Shown piece after piece: positions 1-14,220 of a DNA stretch of 64,000 bases; the first letter of the stretch is position 1, and every line of letters begins with the position of its first letter. Made by a program: the position numbers and the translations under genes. Origin of the DNA: Callipepla californica brunnescens (taxonomy: Eukaryota > Chordata > Aves > Galliformes > Odontophoridae); the NCBI GenBank assembly GCA_023055505.1, contig JALIRH010000010.1, positions 5,772,001-5,836,000 of the forward strand, in the 5' to 3' direction. Below the pieces are notes generated by a model. The model was given only the letters and a program-made list of their open reading frames with translations, had not been told where the DNA came from and did no database searches.

Positions 1-757
1 TTGTCTTTTTTTTTTTTTTTTGACAAGAAAGCAAAACTAAAAATGCTGTCTGATTTCACTCAAAACTGAGGCTGATCCAGTGCAGCTGCACTTTGTTTTA
101 CTTAGTCTGAATTTTAAAAAGGAGCTTTTTTTGTCTAGGTTCCAGATTTGGATGCTGAGCTGTTATCTGAGAACGTTTTGATGTATAAAACTGACACAGC
201 AACTATGTACCAGGCTGCAATTTTGGCAATGTTGTCAGTAACACAGTAGTAGATGGAAATATTATATGACTGTGGCATGAGAAGCCTTTTTTTTTTTTTT
301 TTTTCAGGGACTTGTGACGAAACATGTTAGATCTAGTGACAGTAGTCAGTGGAGAAATGTAACACAAGCCAGCATAAGCAGGTGCTTTTGTAATGGAGTA
401 CCCATACCCAAACTATTTCCCTCTCACGTTTCAGAGGCAAATATTTAACAGAAAGGAAATGAAAATTAATGAGAAATTTTACTCGTTTAACAGTGGTTGA
501 CAAAATCTACTTCTCAGCACAGTCCTTCCCCTTTGTTCCTTGCCGAAGGAACACGGAGATGTAGATTTTCAGGCTCAGTCTTTGCAAAGCTGCTGGTAAG
601 AGCCAATCCGTTTCTTTTGCCGGTAGATGGGGCTGTCCTTTCAGGTCTTTGTGTCTCTTTTTTTTCCCCACTGTCTTTTTTTTTTTCTTTCTTTCTTTCT
701 TTTCTTTCTTTTTTTTTTTTTTTTAACCCTCCTTTCTTCACCCTCCACTCATCCCAA

Positions 758-908
758 CTTTTCTTTCCTCCTTCTCCTCCTCCCTCCCTCCCCTCTCCCC
801 CTTTCTCTCCCCCTTTCTCTCTCTCTCTCCCCCTTTCTCTCTCTCTCTCCCCCTTTCTCTCTCTCTCTCTCCCCCTTTCTCTCTCTCTCTCTCTCCCCCT
901 TTCTCCTT
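758..908. repeat. Uninterrupted 151-nt polypyrimidine tract with stepwise CCCCCTTT(CT)n units
   Basis: Every base from 758 to 908 is C or T. From about 796 the tract is made of units of the form CCCCCTTT(CT)n, in which the CT part lengthens from one unit to the next before the last, short unit. A T/C-rich, nearly pure tract precedes it from about 655. Such homopurine-homopyrimidine DNA can form triplex (H-DNA) structures and is prone to length change. Overlapping ORFs there are low-complexity artefacts. Confidence 0.9.
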
Positions 909-3900
909 GTATTTTTTTTTTCAGCTATTTGATGGTTTTAGGTACTATAGAGTGAGCCTCAGAGCAGGAAGTACTAACTTTTCTTGTTTGTTTTCCCCAC
1001 AATGCAAATGCAATAATTTATTAATACTGGATAATCTTTTGGAACTGGGATTCTGGAAAAGTTTGTTAGAGAGTGTTTTATCACCACTAATTTTTAGATT
1101 TTTATTTTTGTCTTTCTGATAATACAATTGAAATTTGTGTTTTATCAGGTAAGCCAGAAGAATGGTAAATCCTAGAATTAAATCCTCGTTCATTTATGTT
1201 AGATGTCCATATGGGGTGTTCCCTTTGCCTTTTTTTTCTTTGTGGTTAATGCTAAGCATATTATTAAGGAGGAAATCCAGTTTGATGGTTTTAAAAATGT
1301 TTTAAAACCTCTAGTCAAGTCTGTTGACAGCACAATATTCTGTTACGAGTTGCATTTCATTGCAATTACATATTTGGATTTTTGCCAGCTTGGACTGTTT
1401 TTTTTTTTTCTTCTTTTTATTTTTATTTTTTTTGTTATTGCCATTCAAGAACTATTTAGAAGTAACAGAGGTCATATTGTTCCTTCATATGGAAAACATA
1501 CTAAGAACTGAGTCAAGCCCCAATGTTGCTAGAGCATATCGTTTTCTTTCCCTTTAGAGCAGCTCTCCTTTAAAGACTAAATGCTTTACCCAAATGGCTG
1601 GAGTTTACTATAGGTAGAAAATATTGCCTCTTGTCTTTTTCTGTATATCACCCTTTCTCCAGCCTTTCTGCTCACATGTTTTACCAGAAACCCTTATTTT
1701 ATATAAACACAGATCAGACCTGGTTGTAATGCAGTAGATATAACTCGGTTCATAATCTGAACCGTCTTGCTTTTCCAAACAGCACAAGAAATTGGCCAGG
1801 TGGACATCAAGCTCTTTCAGCGTCTTTTCTAAAATGGATTTCTTCTCTGCTCCTTGTCTGAGGTATGTGTTTAAAAGACTCCCACTGAATTCATTTACTT
1901 TGGATTGAGCTGGCTGCTCCATCCCCCCTTTGGGAGAGTTGTGGTTGCTTATCCTACGGTATTTGAAAATGGATTCATGTTTTTCTCTCACTGTTAAGAA
2001 CCTGTTCAATTGTATTTATTTCAGAAATGCTTGTTTTGTAGTTATAATGTCCAGCTCTTGAGCTGTATCGGTTAATGTGAGTACTGCATTCTTGAAATGC
2101 ACCTACTTTTTCCATTATGTTTTTCAAGCTTGACCCATGTGATAATATTAAGTACAAAGGGAATAAGATTGTGCTAAAAATGGCTTTGAGAGTTAATATG
2201 AAACAATAACAGGATGATTGCTGTCGAGACTGACAGCTTGTTGGTTTATTCTCTGGAACCTAATATGTGTGATCTTGAATATTTGCTGAAATATTTAGAC
2301 ACAAGAAAGCAAGCTAGAGAGAGGCAGCCTTAATCTGATTATCTTCAGTTTGTCAGTTAGTCACAGGTAGTTTTCATTATTTTAATGAAGGAAGCATGCA
2401 TGTCTAGGGGAGGAAAGGAGATAAAATTTTTATTGCATGAAGAAGAGTATAATACAAACAATTCTAGGGAAATTTTAGGAAATTTGTTGTTGTTTTTTTC
2501 TTAAGTAAAAGGCTTGCTATAATAACTTTTGGGGATTACACTGTAGATAAGTATAATGGAATCATATATCCTATCAGCTGTTTGAAACATATTAGGGGTA
2601 AGAATAACTTCTTACTGATCACTGAAAGCTATATTAAAATTGTTTTCTTATCACATTAACTTGCTTTGAAGTTTTAGGAGTTGTAAATGTCATCAACTGA
2701 ATGAGGTCAGAAGCTATGTAAAATAAATAGCAGACTATTTCAAAAATGAAGGTGGCATTGAAGCAGAAAACCTTAAGAATGCCCATGAACATGACTTACA
2801 TGACTTTTCTTCTCAGTGTATTATCCTAATGCCAAGTACTTTAAAGGACTGCTGATTATTGACTTTTAAGGATGGCTTCGCCGCTACTATCCATATCACG
2901 CCACATCCTGCCCTCTTTAAGCACTAGAGTTCCTGCAGTAGTAGTTTACTAACAGAAGCAGATGTGTTCAAGACACAAAAGCACAGAAGTTAACACTGAA
3001 GTGTGACCATTTAATGGTCACAAACATTTTTATTACCTTAAATTGAAAAAACGAGAATTAAGTGGCAAGGTTTCTCTGTTCTTGGATATGAGAAATAGTC
3101 TGGTTCTACGTACTTGCAAATAGTTTTTGAAAAGTGGTACAAGCTTACTCTAATTTTGTGTGTGTGTGTAGTTAGAATTGTGTTTGATGCTTCTTAATTA
3201 TATGTGTTTTCTTTCTTTAATTATTTTCTCAAATCTAGTACCAACTCTCATGCTAGGTCTTTTGGGCTAAGTATCATGAATAGGTTTGTTAATTTCTTCC
3301 AATAGCAGATATATTCTTCAGTTTCTCTACTGAGGACAGCTTATATATTTTGGAGGCAGTGAGATTCCACATGAGTAAGAGAGAGCTGTCTTTGGCCTGT
3401 AGAATTTCTGTTGACATTAAACCAAAAAAATGGCTAAAGGCATACTGAATTTCCTTTACTGGCAAATGTATTATATGTTGGTCAATATATATGCACACTT
3501 TTAAACTAAGAAAAAATGTTATGCTGTTAGAAAAACATTAGATGAGGAACACTATCAGATTCTTTTTAGCATAATCTTTTAGAGCACTTAAGAGATCTAA
3601 TTGCTTAAAGGGAAAAAATCATAAAGTTGAAATAATTTACTAAAATGTTCCTTTTTTCCATTTTAAATTTTACCCATTAAAATCTACAGCTGATGTTTCT
3701 GTTTGAATTGATTATTGTAGTCAAATGGGCAGTATCATGCAAGATCTCCCAATGGTTTTTCCCAAAGCTCAATAGTTCTGGCACATATTATTTCCATTTC
3801 CTACTTGCAAATTTATGCTCATTATATTTCTATCAATGTAAACTTCCCAAAGCTTGATGGAAACAAATGAAAGGTTACTGTAGGTGTAGTAATTAGTTAA

Positions 3901-6900
3901 ATGACAAATTCTGACTCATAAAACATAGTCTGTTCTGTGGGTAGATTAGTCTGTAACATAGGCTGATTTTTTTAATTCAATATTAGTAATATTTATTTAA
4001 AGAATGACAGCAATGTCATAATGAAGACATGGGACCTTTTCTGTCTTCTGATGCCCAGCATGTCTTTAGAAAAAAAAAAAAAAAAAAAATTGGGTAGCAT
4101 CTTTACCTGACGTATTAAATATCACTTGAAATACCGCATTTCTGACTCAGAAACATTTTACTTATAGTTTGCATTTATCAGTCCCAGAAGCTTGCGCTCT
4201 TCTTCTTCTGTGTTTGGAAATTTTGATTACACTGCTTTTTTTATACACCAGTTCTGTTTACATTGCTTTGTCTCAGCAGTGTGCTTCTGTCCTTCCATTG
4301 TTCTAAAGTGCCTGTATCCTTCTTTTTGGTTTGTTTGATTCCCCGCCTTTTTTTTTTCTTTTTTTTTTTTTTTTCACAAGTCTCCTAGAAAAAGAAGATA
4401 CAATCTCTATTTTCAGACTCAGAATCAACCAATTCTTGTGCTTTCAAGTTTTCTTCCATCTCCCACCATCTATCATAGTAATTTATTTCAATATCTTGTT
4501 AAGCATATGGATCAGTTTCCTTCATCTTTCTTCTGCTCCTTAAACAGGTTGCTTTTTAAAAGTTACTTCATGATATAGTTCGTAATACTGAAGGTCATCA
4601 TAGTGAAAAATGGCAACAAGGAAATCTTATCAAAATCAGAAAAAAAATTTAGGAATAAATCTAGAAGCTTGTGGGACTCTAATAGTCTTTTTTAATAGTG
4701 ATATTGGTCAAAGATGACAAGGCTAAAGCAGTAACTAAGCTACTTTTTAGGTGAAATAACTGATCTGAAGGAAGATTTCAAGTGCTTGGTTATTTAAGTT
4801 AAGACCCGATTATGTTCCAGATGTATCTGCCTCCAATACTTCCACTCTCATCCCTCTCTAGGCTCTATTTTCTACTTGCTCTTTAATACTGTTTCTGTCA
4901 GAGTGAGATCTTTCATTTTCTTTGGTGTTTTTAAAGCATCTGCTTTATTTCAAATTACTGTTAGATTAACTTGCCACATGAGATCATGACTGAGATATTT
5001 CTGAGGAAGATAACTGCTTCTTTTAGGAATGCCTCCGGAGGGCTCTTTCAGTAGCTTTATCAGGCTTTCTGGAGTAGGTCTAAAGATGAAGACAAAATTT
5101 ATGAAGTCAAAAGTCAGTGGATTGTTAGAAGTTGAATACCAGAAACTTTTTTTTTTCTTCATGTCTACAGGGGATAGGAGAAGAAAGATCACAAAAATGT
5201 ACTTACCCAGATGAGATATTGGAAGGAAGTTCCCAATTGGGAGAATATTGAGGAAATCTAACATAGTGTCAAGGGAAGGTATGAAATCTGTCAATGAAGG
5301 AAGAGGTTAGATGAAGTATCTCTTGGGGAATATGTATAGTGCTCCTGTCTTGGTAGGAAGATGTATGTAGGAAGATTATTATTTTTGACTTTTTCTTTTT
5401 TTTTATGAGTCTACAAAGGGATGTATATGTGCCATGTACAACAGTCTTCCAGAAAAGTACATCATAAATTAGACAGGGTCCACAACAGACTTCCCAAAAG
5501 ATATCTTCATTGGGATTTCTTTGAGTACATAAGCCACAATATCATTGCTTAATGGAAAAGGAAGTTACCTTAAATTATTCCTTAACATTTTTTCTTAAAC
5601 GTTATTAAGCTTGCCTTCAGTTCAACTTACTTTCTCTGTAAACACACTAGAGGAGATTGACTACATAGGATGACTCCTTACCATGCTTTCAGGACTTCAT
5701 ATTATTTCAGAATAGAAATTCTTACATATCTGGAACTCTGAATTAATATGTTATGCCTAAACTTCAATAACAATTATCTCTTTTTCTTAGACATTTTGGC
5801 TTTATCTACTCTAAGACAAACTGGCATGAGATACTGTTTACAAAGGCACTTGTCCTTAAAAACTTAGTGACCATATGTACCCTGTCTACAGGGATGTCTT
5901 ATCATTTGAGCTAACTCTTGAGTCAAGTCCAGAAAATCCTTGGGAAACTACTAATTAAATTGAGTGCAAACTGTGCAAGGGTCGGTTGTATTTAACAAGA
6001 GAGGTGCTTGTGTCCTGGGATAGAGAAGTATTTATTTCCATTGATTAATTCGTTAGCTTCAAAACTACAGAGGAAACAGAAGGAAAAAAAAAAAAAAAAG
6101 GACAAAATAGATGCTTTCATTTGTATATATTTACTTAGGAAGAGGAAGTAAGGTCTATTGTGCAGGAAGAGGAAGTAAGATTTTATTGTGCAGAATATTT
6201 TTAAGAGTATGACTTTAGAATAGGCTAAATGCGTCACAAACTGGGATAACATGAATCAAGTTGAGATAAAATATTAATTTCTTAAGTAACTCTTGCAAAG
6301 GAAACAACAGTGTTGTCTTGAGTTCCCCTTAGGAGCAGTTTGTACTCGGGAAAATAAAAATTGAACTGTATAGCTTCTCTCTTTTTTTAAGATAGTTAAG
6401 GAGGGACACATCTTCATATAGATTGTTTAAGACTAATTTAAAAAATTAAACTGTGGTCTAGAAGATTGTTAAGCAATACTTACAAGAAGCACAAGACCAA
6501 TTTAGAAAGTATCTTGTTAAATCAGTTGCCATACTGAATTTGATTCAAATCTGAACTTGTTTTTTAATAATTCTGAAAATTAACAAGAGAAATAGTGTAC
6601 AGAAATCATTAAAATACATCCCTGCATAATTGCACACAACATTTGTTTGTTTAACAAGTTATAGGTAATACATATAGGGCTTGAGAAAACATTTATACTT
6701 AATGTACTTAAAATCTGCTGGGAAAAGAGTATAATTCACGGTACTGTTTCTTCATACTGGGGAGTTTTGCAGAACTGTGTTTGCTGACATGCCTGATGAG
6801 GAATGCTTGCCAGATGTTCAGGATGTTTTGCTGTCTGCTTTTTGTTGGGCAAATATAAAACTACCTGTAGCACCTGTAGCATTTTATAGAAGCAGAATTT

Positions 6901-7289
6901 ATGCCTAGCCTATAAATGTGTAAAAACGTTTTCCAAAATATTTTTGTTCTATTACAAAGCCATGCTTTCAAAGAAAAATCTGAAGTTTCTAAGTTTGGTA
7001 GAGTTAATGAGAGAAAACGGATAATTTGCATTAGCTGTATAAGGTTTTAATGATCTTAAATACTTCAAAGGAGCATTAGTTATTCAAAATTACACTGTAA
7101 CTAATACTGACAATTCAAAATAGTTTTTCGTATCAAAGAATTTCTGAACAGTTACAGATAAATCCCATATACTGTAGAACATGTATCATTCTTTAAAATA
7201 TGAGGAAACTGGAGATCTGTTAGTTCCAGTCACTGGAACAGATTGTTGAGATGTGTTGTAGAGACATGTCCTTGAAAATACTCAGCTTG

Positions 7290-7375
7290 ATGGGCCATAT
7301 CTTTGAGCAACCTGCTTCAGGGCAGTTGGACAGGCCAGTCTCCAGAGGTGACCTCAGCCAATCTCTGAGTCTAAT
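7290..7375 (+). mobile_element. Diverged CR1 LINE 3'-end fragment (possible)
   Basis: The sequence 'gagcaacctgcttcaggg', then 'gttggacaggccagtctc' and 'cagaggtgacctcagcca', follows the order of the avian CR1 3' end (a 'gagcaacctgct' block, 'ttggac', 'ccagaggt', then 'tgattct' variants). It is old and imperfect. A poly(A) run at 7451-7470 lies nearby but is not part of a CR1 end. Confidence 0.5.
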
Positions 7376-10300
7376 ACAGAGTCAAATCCTAGGCGTGCCC
7401 AGCAGAGGCTGGTGCATATCTAGGTCATCTGTAATAAGTGACAACTATACAAAAAAAAAAAAAAAAAAAAAGTGAGATTATAAACACTTTTGTGTAAGCA
7501 GGAATTAGGACTTTACCTGTTCTAAAGTCTAAACATTGTTTTTGTATTTCATGAAGTGAGAGTGCTTTACACCTTTACATATATATGGAATTATGCTACC
7601 AGGAAAAAAAAATCATAATTACTTTCATTACCTTTTAAGTAGAAGTATTTGAAAGTAGTGCTTTGCACGGAATCCTCAAGGAACCGTTGTATCCTATGAT
7701 TTGCTAGCAGGAGCATTTGCTTTGGTAGTCACTACAAGTTGAAAATGAGTAACAGTTCCGAAGTGCCTACATGTTTTGAATTTTTCTAAGTCTTGTCCTC
7801 TTCCTTCCCCTCAAAACAGCTTTCTGAATGTTTGTGAAGTCTTAAGTTTAGGCAGGCTAACTGTGAACCAGCACTAAATAATATTTAATGGCTCTGCTGG
7901 GAGATACAAAAATACATACTGCTCAAGAGTGGTGAAAAATTGACAGGCTAGGAAAAAGAATTAAAAATAAAAAGCAAATAGCACTAATATAGTGACCTCT
8001 TGCTTATGTCTGCATGCCTAATTCCTAGTCAGTAGTTAGTACGAAGATTACTAAGAAAAAAGGAAAATAAGGTTGGGGAAGATAATAACCAAGTCATTAA
8101 AAAAAAATGCAGGGGAGTATTAAGCATTCAGTTTTACTTAATTTTTCTATTCCAAAACAGACCTGACTTAAGAATATATCATCTAGTAATGAATGTCTTT
8201 AAATGAAGGTTTTATCTCCCTTTTTCTTTGTCAAATTTGCCCATAGGATTTCTGTGAGTGTCGTCTCATCAATGACATTTTTTTCGGGGTCATATGCTTA
8301 ATAAGATTCTAAAATGCAGGCTCTGGTCTGTTATGGCAGTTTTTTTTTCTCTACTGTGACTGAAGTAAGATTGACTATGAGTTAAGGCTTAAGTTTCATA
8401 AGGTAGGTGAAAGTCTACATCTATATTTAAATGCTTAGATGAAAAGGTTCAAAAACCATGTGACAAGAATTTCATGTTGACATCTATGTGAATTCTTGAT
8501 TGCTTAGCACTTTGGAAAAGGATGAGTTATGCTTCTGGTTGTCTATCTGGATAAATTCCTGACATGAAATGTGAATCATTTGCTCTCTTTTATGTGAAAG
8601 AAGATTGTTAAAATGGCTAAATAATGTCTGTGGGTAGTAAAACTTTGATTTGGATTATTCTGAATTCTGCTGAGTAAGCAATTTCCCCTTCTCTTTAGCA
8701 GTTGACAGGTTGACAGGTTTGTTTCTCTTTGTGTAATGATTCTAGCTTTGGTGACTTTCTTGAATGGGTAATCACCTGCTTTCAGTTTTTTTTTTTTTTT
8801 TTGTTTTTGTTTTTTTTTGTTTTGTTTTTTTTTGGAGATCTGATCTCAAAATATTGTATTGATTATTTGTAGGACATATTTTTATTTTTGAAAGTTTCAC
8901 ACACTTTGTTCTTAAAAACCTGCTTTCTGACTCTATTGGGCTCTGCTTCTGAAAATTGTTCTGCTTCAGTTTGTGTCTACATTACCTGTTGCTTTGTGTA
9001 CATATGGATATTTTTGTATGACTGCAATCAGAGTTTCTTGAATATGGAAAGATAGGAAATAACTGCCCCAAACAGCACATAGTTTAAATGTGCACCAACA
9101 GAAACAAGGGATTTAAGTTCAAGTAGTCGATATGTTGGTAGCTGATCACCAAACCACTGCAGTTATGGAAGATATCTTGCAGATTAATAGGTTAAGAGAA
9201 CAATAATGAGGGATTTTTGCAGATATTTGTGACAGATAAACTTCAAAAGTACAATGATGATGTAAACTGAAAATCTGACCAATGGAGTTAACATTTTATA
9301 ATGGAAAACAGTCCTCAAGTTTCTAAGAATCGACACATCATGACATAATCTAAGCATTTAGTCACCCTGGATATGGATGTATCTTGTTTGATAAGGCCAA
9401 AAAACTTTGTTTTCTGTTAAACTTGAGGGAAAACAAAGACAGTTAGGTTTTTATTACCTTGCGGATGAATTAAGAAAAATTATATTTTAGAAATGCCTTG
9501 AAAAAAAAATTAAGTTTTAGATGGTGTTGGTCCAAAACTTAGACAAGGATTTTTGATACATGTAAGAACTGGATTTATTTTGAGTGCTAGTAGTGTGGAC
9601 ACCGCTAAGCTTAGCAGCCCTCAGGTTTTGTTATTCATCTTTCATGTGCCAAGCTACTTCTTAAGCACTAATAGATCGGAATGATTCATTACATCTAGAA
9701 ATAGAAAAAACATATACTAGAAATGGCAGTGAAATAAAGTCTGAAGTAATTAAAACTTGAGTCAGTTGGAATTCATATATTCTGCTTGTTAAATAGGGCG
9801 TTTCTGAAGGGAGCTTGGAGACCAAAATAGCTACAGCCCTGTTTTCTGCCTGCTTTCTGCAGTGTGACTACATCTTGGCAGGGTACAAAAGCAAAATTAA
9901 CTCATTATAGACATCTTCCTAAAGAAGCCCAGTTACCTGATGCTACAAACTCGATTTGCAGACAATCTGCTTCCCAGATCCAGATGGACTTCCTATAAAA
10001 GGCAGTATGGACAGGTTATACTGTTCAGAGGAGTTTGTGACAGAATGTAATTTTGGTTACTCTCCGTCAAAGATAGTACTCATGCAGCCTGGGAACAATA
10101 AGTAGAAAAATTAAATGTACTTAAAACCAGGCATCTTAAGATTTAATGATGTAATATAGCATACATTTTCACCTGAGGTCCTTTCTTCTTAGAGAACATT
10201 GTTACTTCAGTTTCTGGGATAGGCTGTGTAAGGACCTATTCAAAAACTTATGCTTAAGCCATCTCTTATGTATCAGGTAATTGTGCTCTCAGAGTAAAAA

Positions 10301-10794
10301 GCCTCATGTTCTGTATTTTCAAAACCTCCATTATTACCTTTAATAGTTGTTAATGCGCATAAGGAAGTATGCAGGAGTATATTTAACAATTTATTTCCAC
10401 TCCTTCTAGTTCCACTGAATTCAGAATCAGGTTTATGTTATTACGAAGATATCTGAGCCTGGAGATGTATTTTATTTTGTTACTTTTTGGAATGTGATGG
10501 TGAGCAGTAGGATGGTAGCAGAGACCATGCTGCGAGGGCCCAGTTCAGCTGTGCTTTGTGCCAGTTTTTGGACACCACAGTTACATATAGGAACAAATAT
10601 AAGAGTACTGTGGCTTGTTTTGTTTGAAGAGCTCTTGCACAACAAAAGTGCAATACTGTCAATCTTCTCTCCTTTCACATAATTATTAAGCAGTCCTGGT
10701 ATAGCATGTAGTGTTTTACAACAGTGGTAGTTTTGATCTTGACCTTTTTGAGAGTTCGGAACGTTTTCATTATATTCATGAAAACCACCCGGAT

Positions 10795-10907
10795 GTGGTG
10801 CTCAGGGACATGATTTAGTGGTGGGTTGTTAGGGTAGTATGGTTAGATTGTGGTTGGACTTGATGATCTTGAAGGTCTTTTCCAACCTAGCAATTCTGTG
10901 ATTCTAT
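10795..10907 (+). mobile_element. CR1 LINE 3'-end fragment, + orientation
   Basis: The stretch contains 'tggttggacttgatgatctt', 'gaaggtcttttccaacc' and the terminal 'attctgtgattctatt', the hallmark of the avian CR1 3' end. Only the 3' untranslated part remains, as in most 5'-truncated CR1 copies. Confidence 0.88.
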
Positions 10908-13192
10908 TATTCATTTCTCTCTCCATTGTCTAGGCTGCTCCAACCTTCTGCTATCAAACTGTAGTCCACCCAAAAACTCCCTCACCACCCAGCCCAGAGG
11001 AAACCTGAAAACCTTGCCCCAGTCCTAAGCAACCCAAAAATATACCCACCTGGCATTCAGTTTTCAGAATTTCTAGCAAGGCTGGAGTAGGCAGGGAGGG
11101 ATGAGGAGCCCACCTGCATCTCACTCCCTAGACCCTGATTACTTAGACAGTATTAATTTCAAACTTCTTGTGTATTTGACAGGAAGATGAAAATGTTTGA
11201 GTAGGTGAGGGTGTAATAGGAAGAGTATGATCAAGTAAGAATAGGCAGAAAAGGAGATAACATTCAGATGAAGTATTCATGTATTTTCTTATGACTTTCT
11301 CCAGACTAAAATCCCTGTTCCTATCCTCAAGATTTCCCAATTTGAGAATCAGTATTTCACAGTAACCACTTCCACAGACATTATATGTCATTTTGCCATA
11401 CCACAACTTAAAGCATGAGAATTAATTTGCCCTATAAGGGACAAAAGAGGACTTCTGTCATAACAATGTTATAAACAATGTACAAAGTATTTAATAAGAA
11501 ATTATGATTGATTAATATGTGTATTTACATGATTTATATTACTAATTTTATTAATGTAAATATATCTAAATCATTTTAAGGTATTAGTCCTACAGCACTG
11601 AAATGCCAAAATATATTCAGAAGTTATCCTTTTAGCATATATAAATGTTGGCTGGCAAAATTTCAGTACATAAAAGAAAACTAAAGGGAAGTATTTCTCA
11701 AGATTCATGTGCCTCTAATTTAAGGTAAGTCAAAGAGTTTGAGTTGAAACTACATTTTTAGCTAATACGAATCAGAATCCTTCTTCAAGGTACAAATCAA
11801 ATAAATTAGTTAAACAGTAAAACATACCTGCATGAATGAAGTTGATAGCATGTTTTCAGAACAGTTTATCAATTCATTGGTTATTTCACACACACTCCAA
11901 AAATAAAAACATAAAAAAAAAAGTCACCAAAAAACCCAAGAATTTTAAGAGTAATAAATGTGGAAAACTGGATAAATAGTGCTACAAAACTCCTACTCAA
12001 AATTGCTAGCTCAGAATTTTCTTTTTTTAATCTGTATATTTTTTACTGACTTTCTCCTCAAAAACAAATTAAGATGTTTGATGTGATTTTCATTTTTTAA
12101 TATATGCATATAGTAGTATATGAGGTCTTCTCTTCATTCTAGCCTCAGTCAGTATAACAAGATAATTTCTAAGCTTCTTAACTTCTACAGGATTCCCTTG
12201 ATTTTAAATGTCCTTCAGTTCCTTAGGGCCATGACCCATATGTTGCATTAATCACTTCTCTGTCAATGTTGTTCATATACCAAAGATTTTCTTATCATAA
12301 CTGGATATTCTTGTATTTTATGTAATTTTTGTACCAGTATTGTGCCCGATCTCTAACATGTTGGCGTATTGTTTTAAAATATATATATATTTAAAAAATA
12401 ATAGTTTAGCTTCCCACTGGTTTCTACCAATGCAACTAGATGATATATATGACACCTGCAGAAACATTATTCATTTCTGAGTGGTACAAAAGGTTGCTGT
12501 GCCTTCAGATGCATTGATCAGGGAATAAGAGTGATGTGCTGGGGAATACCTCAGCTTTTGTTCTCAACTGAATATAGTGTGAATCTATGCCTGCCTCTAG
12601 GAGTTTGTGTGGCTGAAGACTCAAACTAGCTTTCACGCTATTAGTGGAGTCAAGAGTTATGGGAGAACAGTGACTAATCCAATCAACTATCTTCTAAATA
12701 TTTAAGATATTGCATTGCCATGAGGCATTATAACTCAGTTACAAATCACTATTAAGAAGAAATACTCCAGAAAACTGAAACCTATATTTCAACATTTAAA
12801 GTTCCAATTTAGAACACCAAGAAGCAGTTCAAAAATCATATGTAAGAATACTGTCAGCCATTAAAATGGCAAATGTTTGTTTTGAATGATGAAAATAGGT
12901 GAAAAGCAGATCAGAAAAACTGAGGCTGGGAGGTGTGATCTTGTAATCTATGATTTTCAATTCAAATGCAAGATAGAAACTTTTAAAATTATTATTTTTT
13001 ATTACTTCATTCGTTTAATTGGCATAATCTAGTTACACATTTTATATGCACTGAACTGTATTTATAGATCTTAAGCCTACTTTCTTCTATTTCTGTAGAT
13101 TTTTTTCTATTTCGGGAGTACACATAATTGCTTTATGTTAATTAATTTTGCATTGTTCTGGGCTGCTGAAGATTTAAAGCCTCTATACTGTG

Positions 13193-13280
13193 CATATATA
13201 TATATATATATATATGTAGATATATACGTATATATATGTGTGTGTGTGTGTATATATATTTATATATATATATTATTATT
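13193..13280. repeat. (TA)n/(TG)n compound microsatellite
   Basis: Long alternating TA runs are broken by 'gtagatatatacg' and a (TG)7-type block before returning to TA. It is likely variable in length between individuals. The ORF across it (YIYIYIYVDIYVYICVCVCI) is only the repeat read as protein. Confidence 0.9.
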
Positions 13281-13969
13281 AATTTTTTTAGAAGCACATT
13301 TCTCTGATTTTTTTTCCTTGACCCAATTTTAGGATTGAAAAATACCAGAAGAACCCAATATAAGTAGATTTCAAAATCTATAATATTATCACTGCTAGCT
13401 CCTGTCTTTATTATTATATCTTTACAGTCTTATATTTCTCAAAAATTTAATATAATCCTGATTATTTATTGCAGGGATAGAATAGAATATAATAAATCAC
13501 TGGAAACTCATCAGCACCTTAAAAGAAAAGAAAAAAGGTGAAATCTTTGCTTTTAAATGATAGTCTATGAGGTTAACAGTCTTCCTTCAGTGCTCTCAAA
13601 CTGCAGAAATATTAATTCCCTGGCTCTGTATTTCTTTGCAAGCCAAATGCTTTTCATAAAAAAGGCATTGTTCAAAGGGTGTGATAGAGGCAGAATATGC
13701 TGTGGCTGCTGCTTGTAGTTAACCATTTAATAGCAAAAGTGATTGCATTGCTTCTAGGAATTTTTGAGATTTTCTTTCCTTTATGAAGCTGAAAGTGTCA
13801 TGACTATACTATAGGTCTGGACTTTTTTGAGTGTCAGAAAAGCTGAACACTGAAGGAAATATTTGAGGAGAAAAAAAAAAAAAGAAAGAAATCCTGAGAA
13901 ATTATTGGAAAATATTTGTATACAAATCCCAGTTCAGAGAGGTTTTATTAAATCCAGCTGTGTTCCTGT

Positions 13970-14046
13970 CTAGGGAACCTGCCTCAGCAGGGGGTCAGAC
14001 TCAGTGATCTCCAGAGGTCCCTTCCAGCAATCCTGTGATTCTGTGA
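13970..14046 (+). mobile_element. CR1 LINE 3'-end fragment, + orientation
   Basis: The stretch reads 'gggaacctgcctcagcaggg', 'ggtcagactcagtgatctcc', 'agaggtcccttccagcaatc' and ends 'ctgtgattctgtga'. This matches the CR1 3' end consensus in order. No coding part remains. Confidence 0.88.
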
Positions 14047-14220
14047 AATGACCACAGCCTGTAATTAAAAGATGGTGCCCTCTCTGTATGCTTCTTATAA
14101 TTGCCAGTGTTATGTTTTAATACATGGTTCCTGAGGTAAGGTGCCTCATAACAGTGCAAAATGCCTTCACAACTTATGAAGGTTCAATTTCTATGAATGA
14201 AGCATCAATTTCTATGAGAG

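Noticed and set aside
497..955. 152-codon + strand ORF and its overlaps
   Set aside because: Its second half is the polypyrimidine repeat read as Ser/Leu/Pro/Phe; it has no domain, splice context or homology I can recognise.
1608..2009. 133-codon minus-strand ORF in the upstream region
   Set aside because: No recognisable motif, and its sequence looks like ordinary AT-rich non-coding DNA; left uncalled for lack of evidence.
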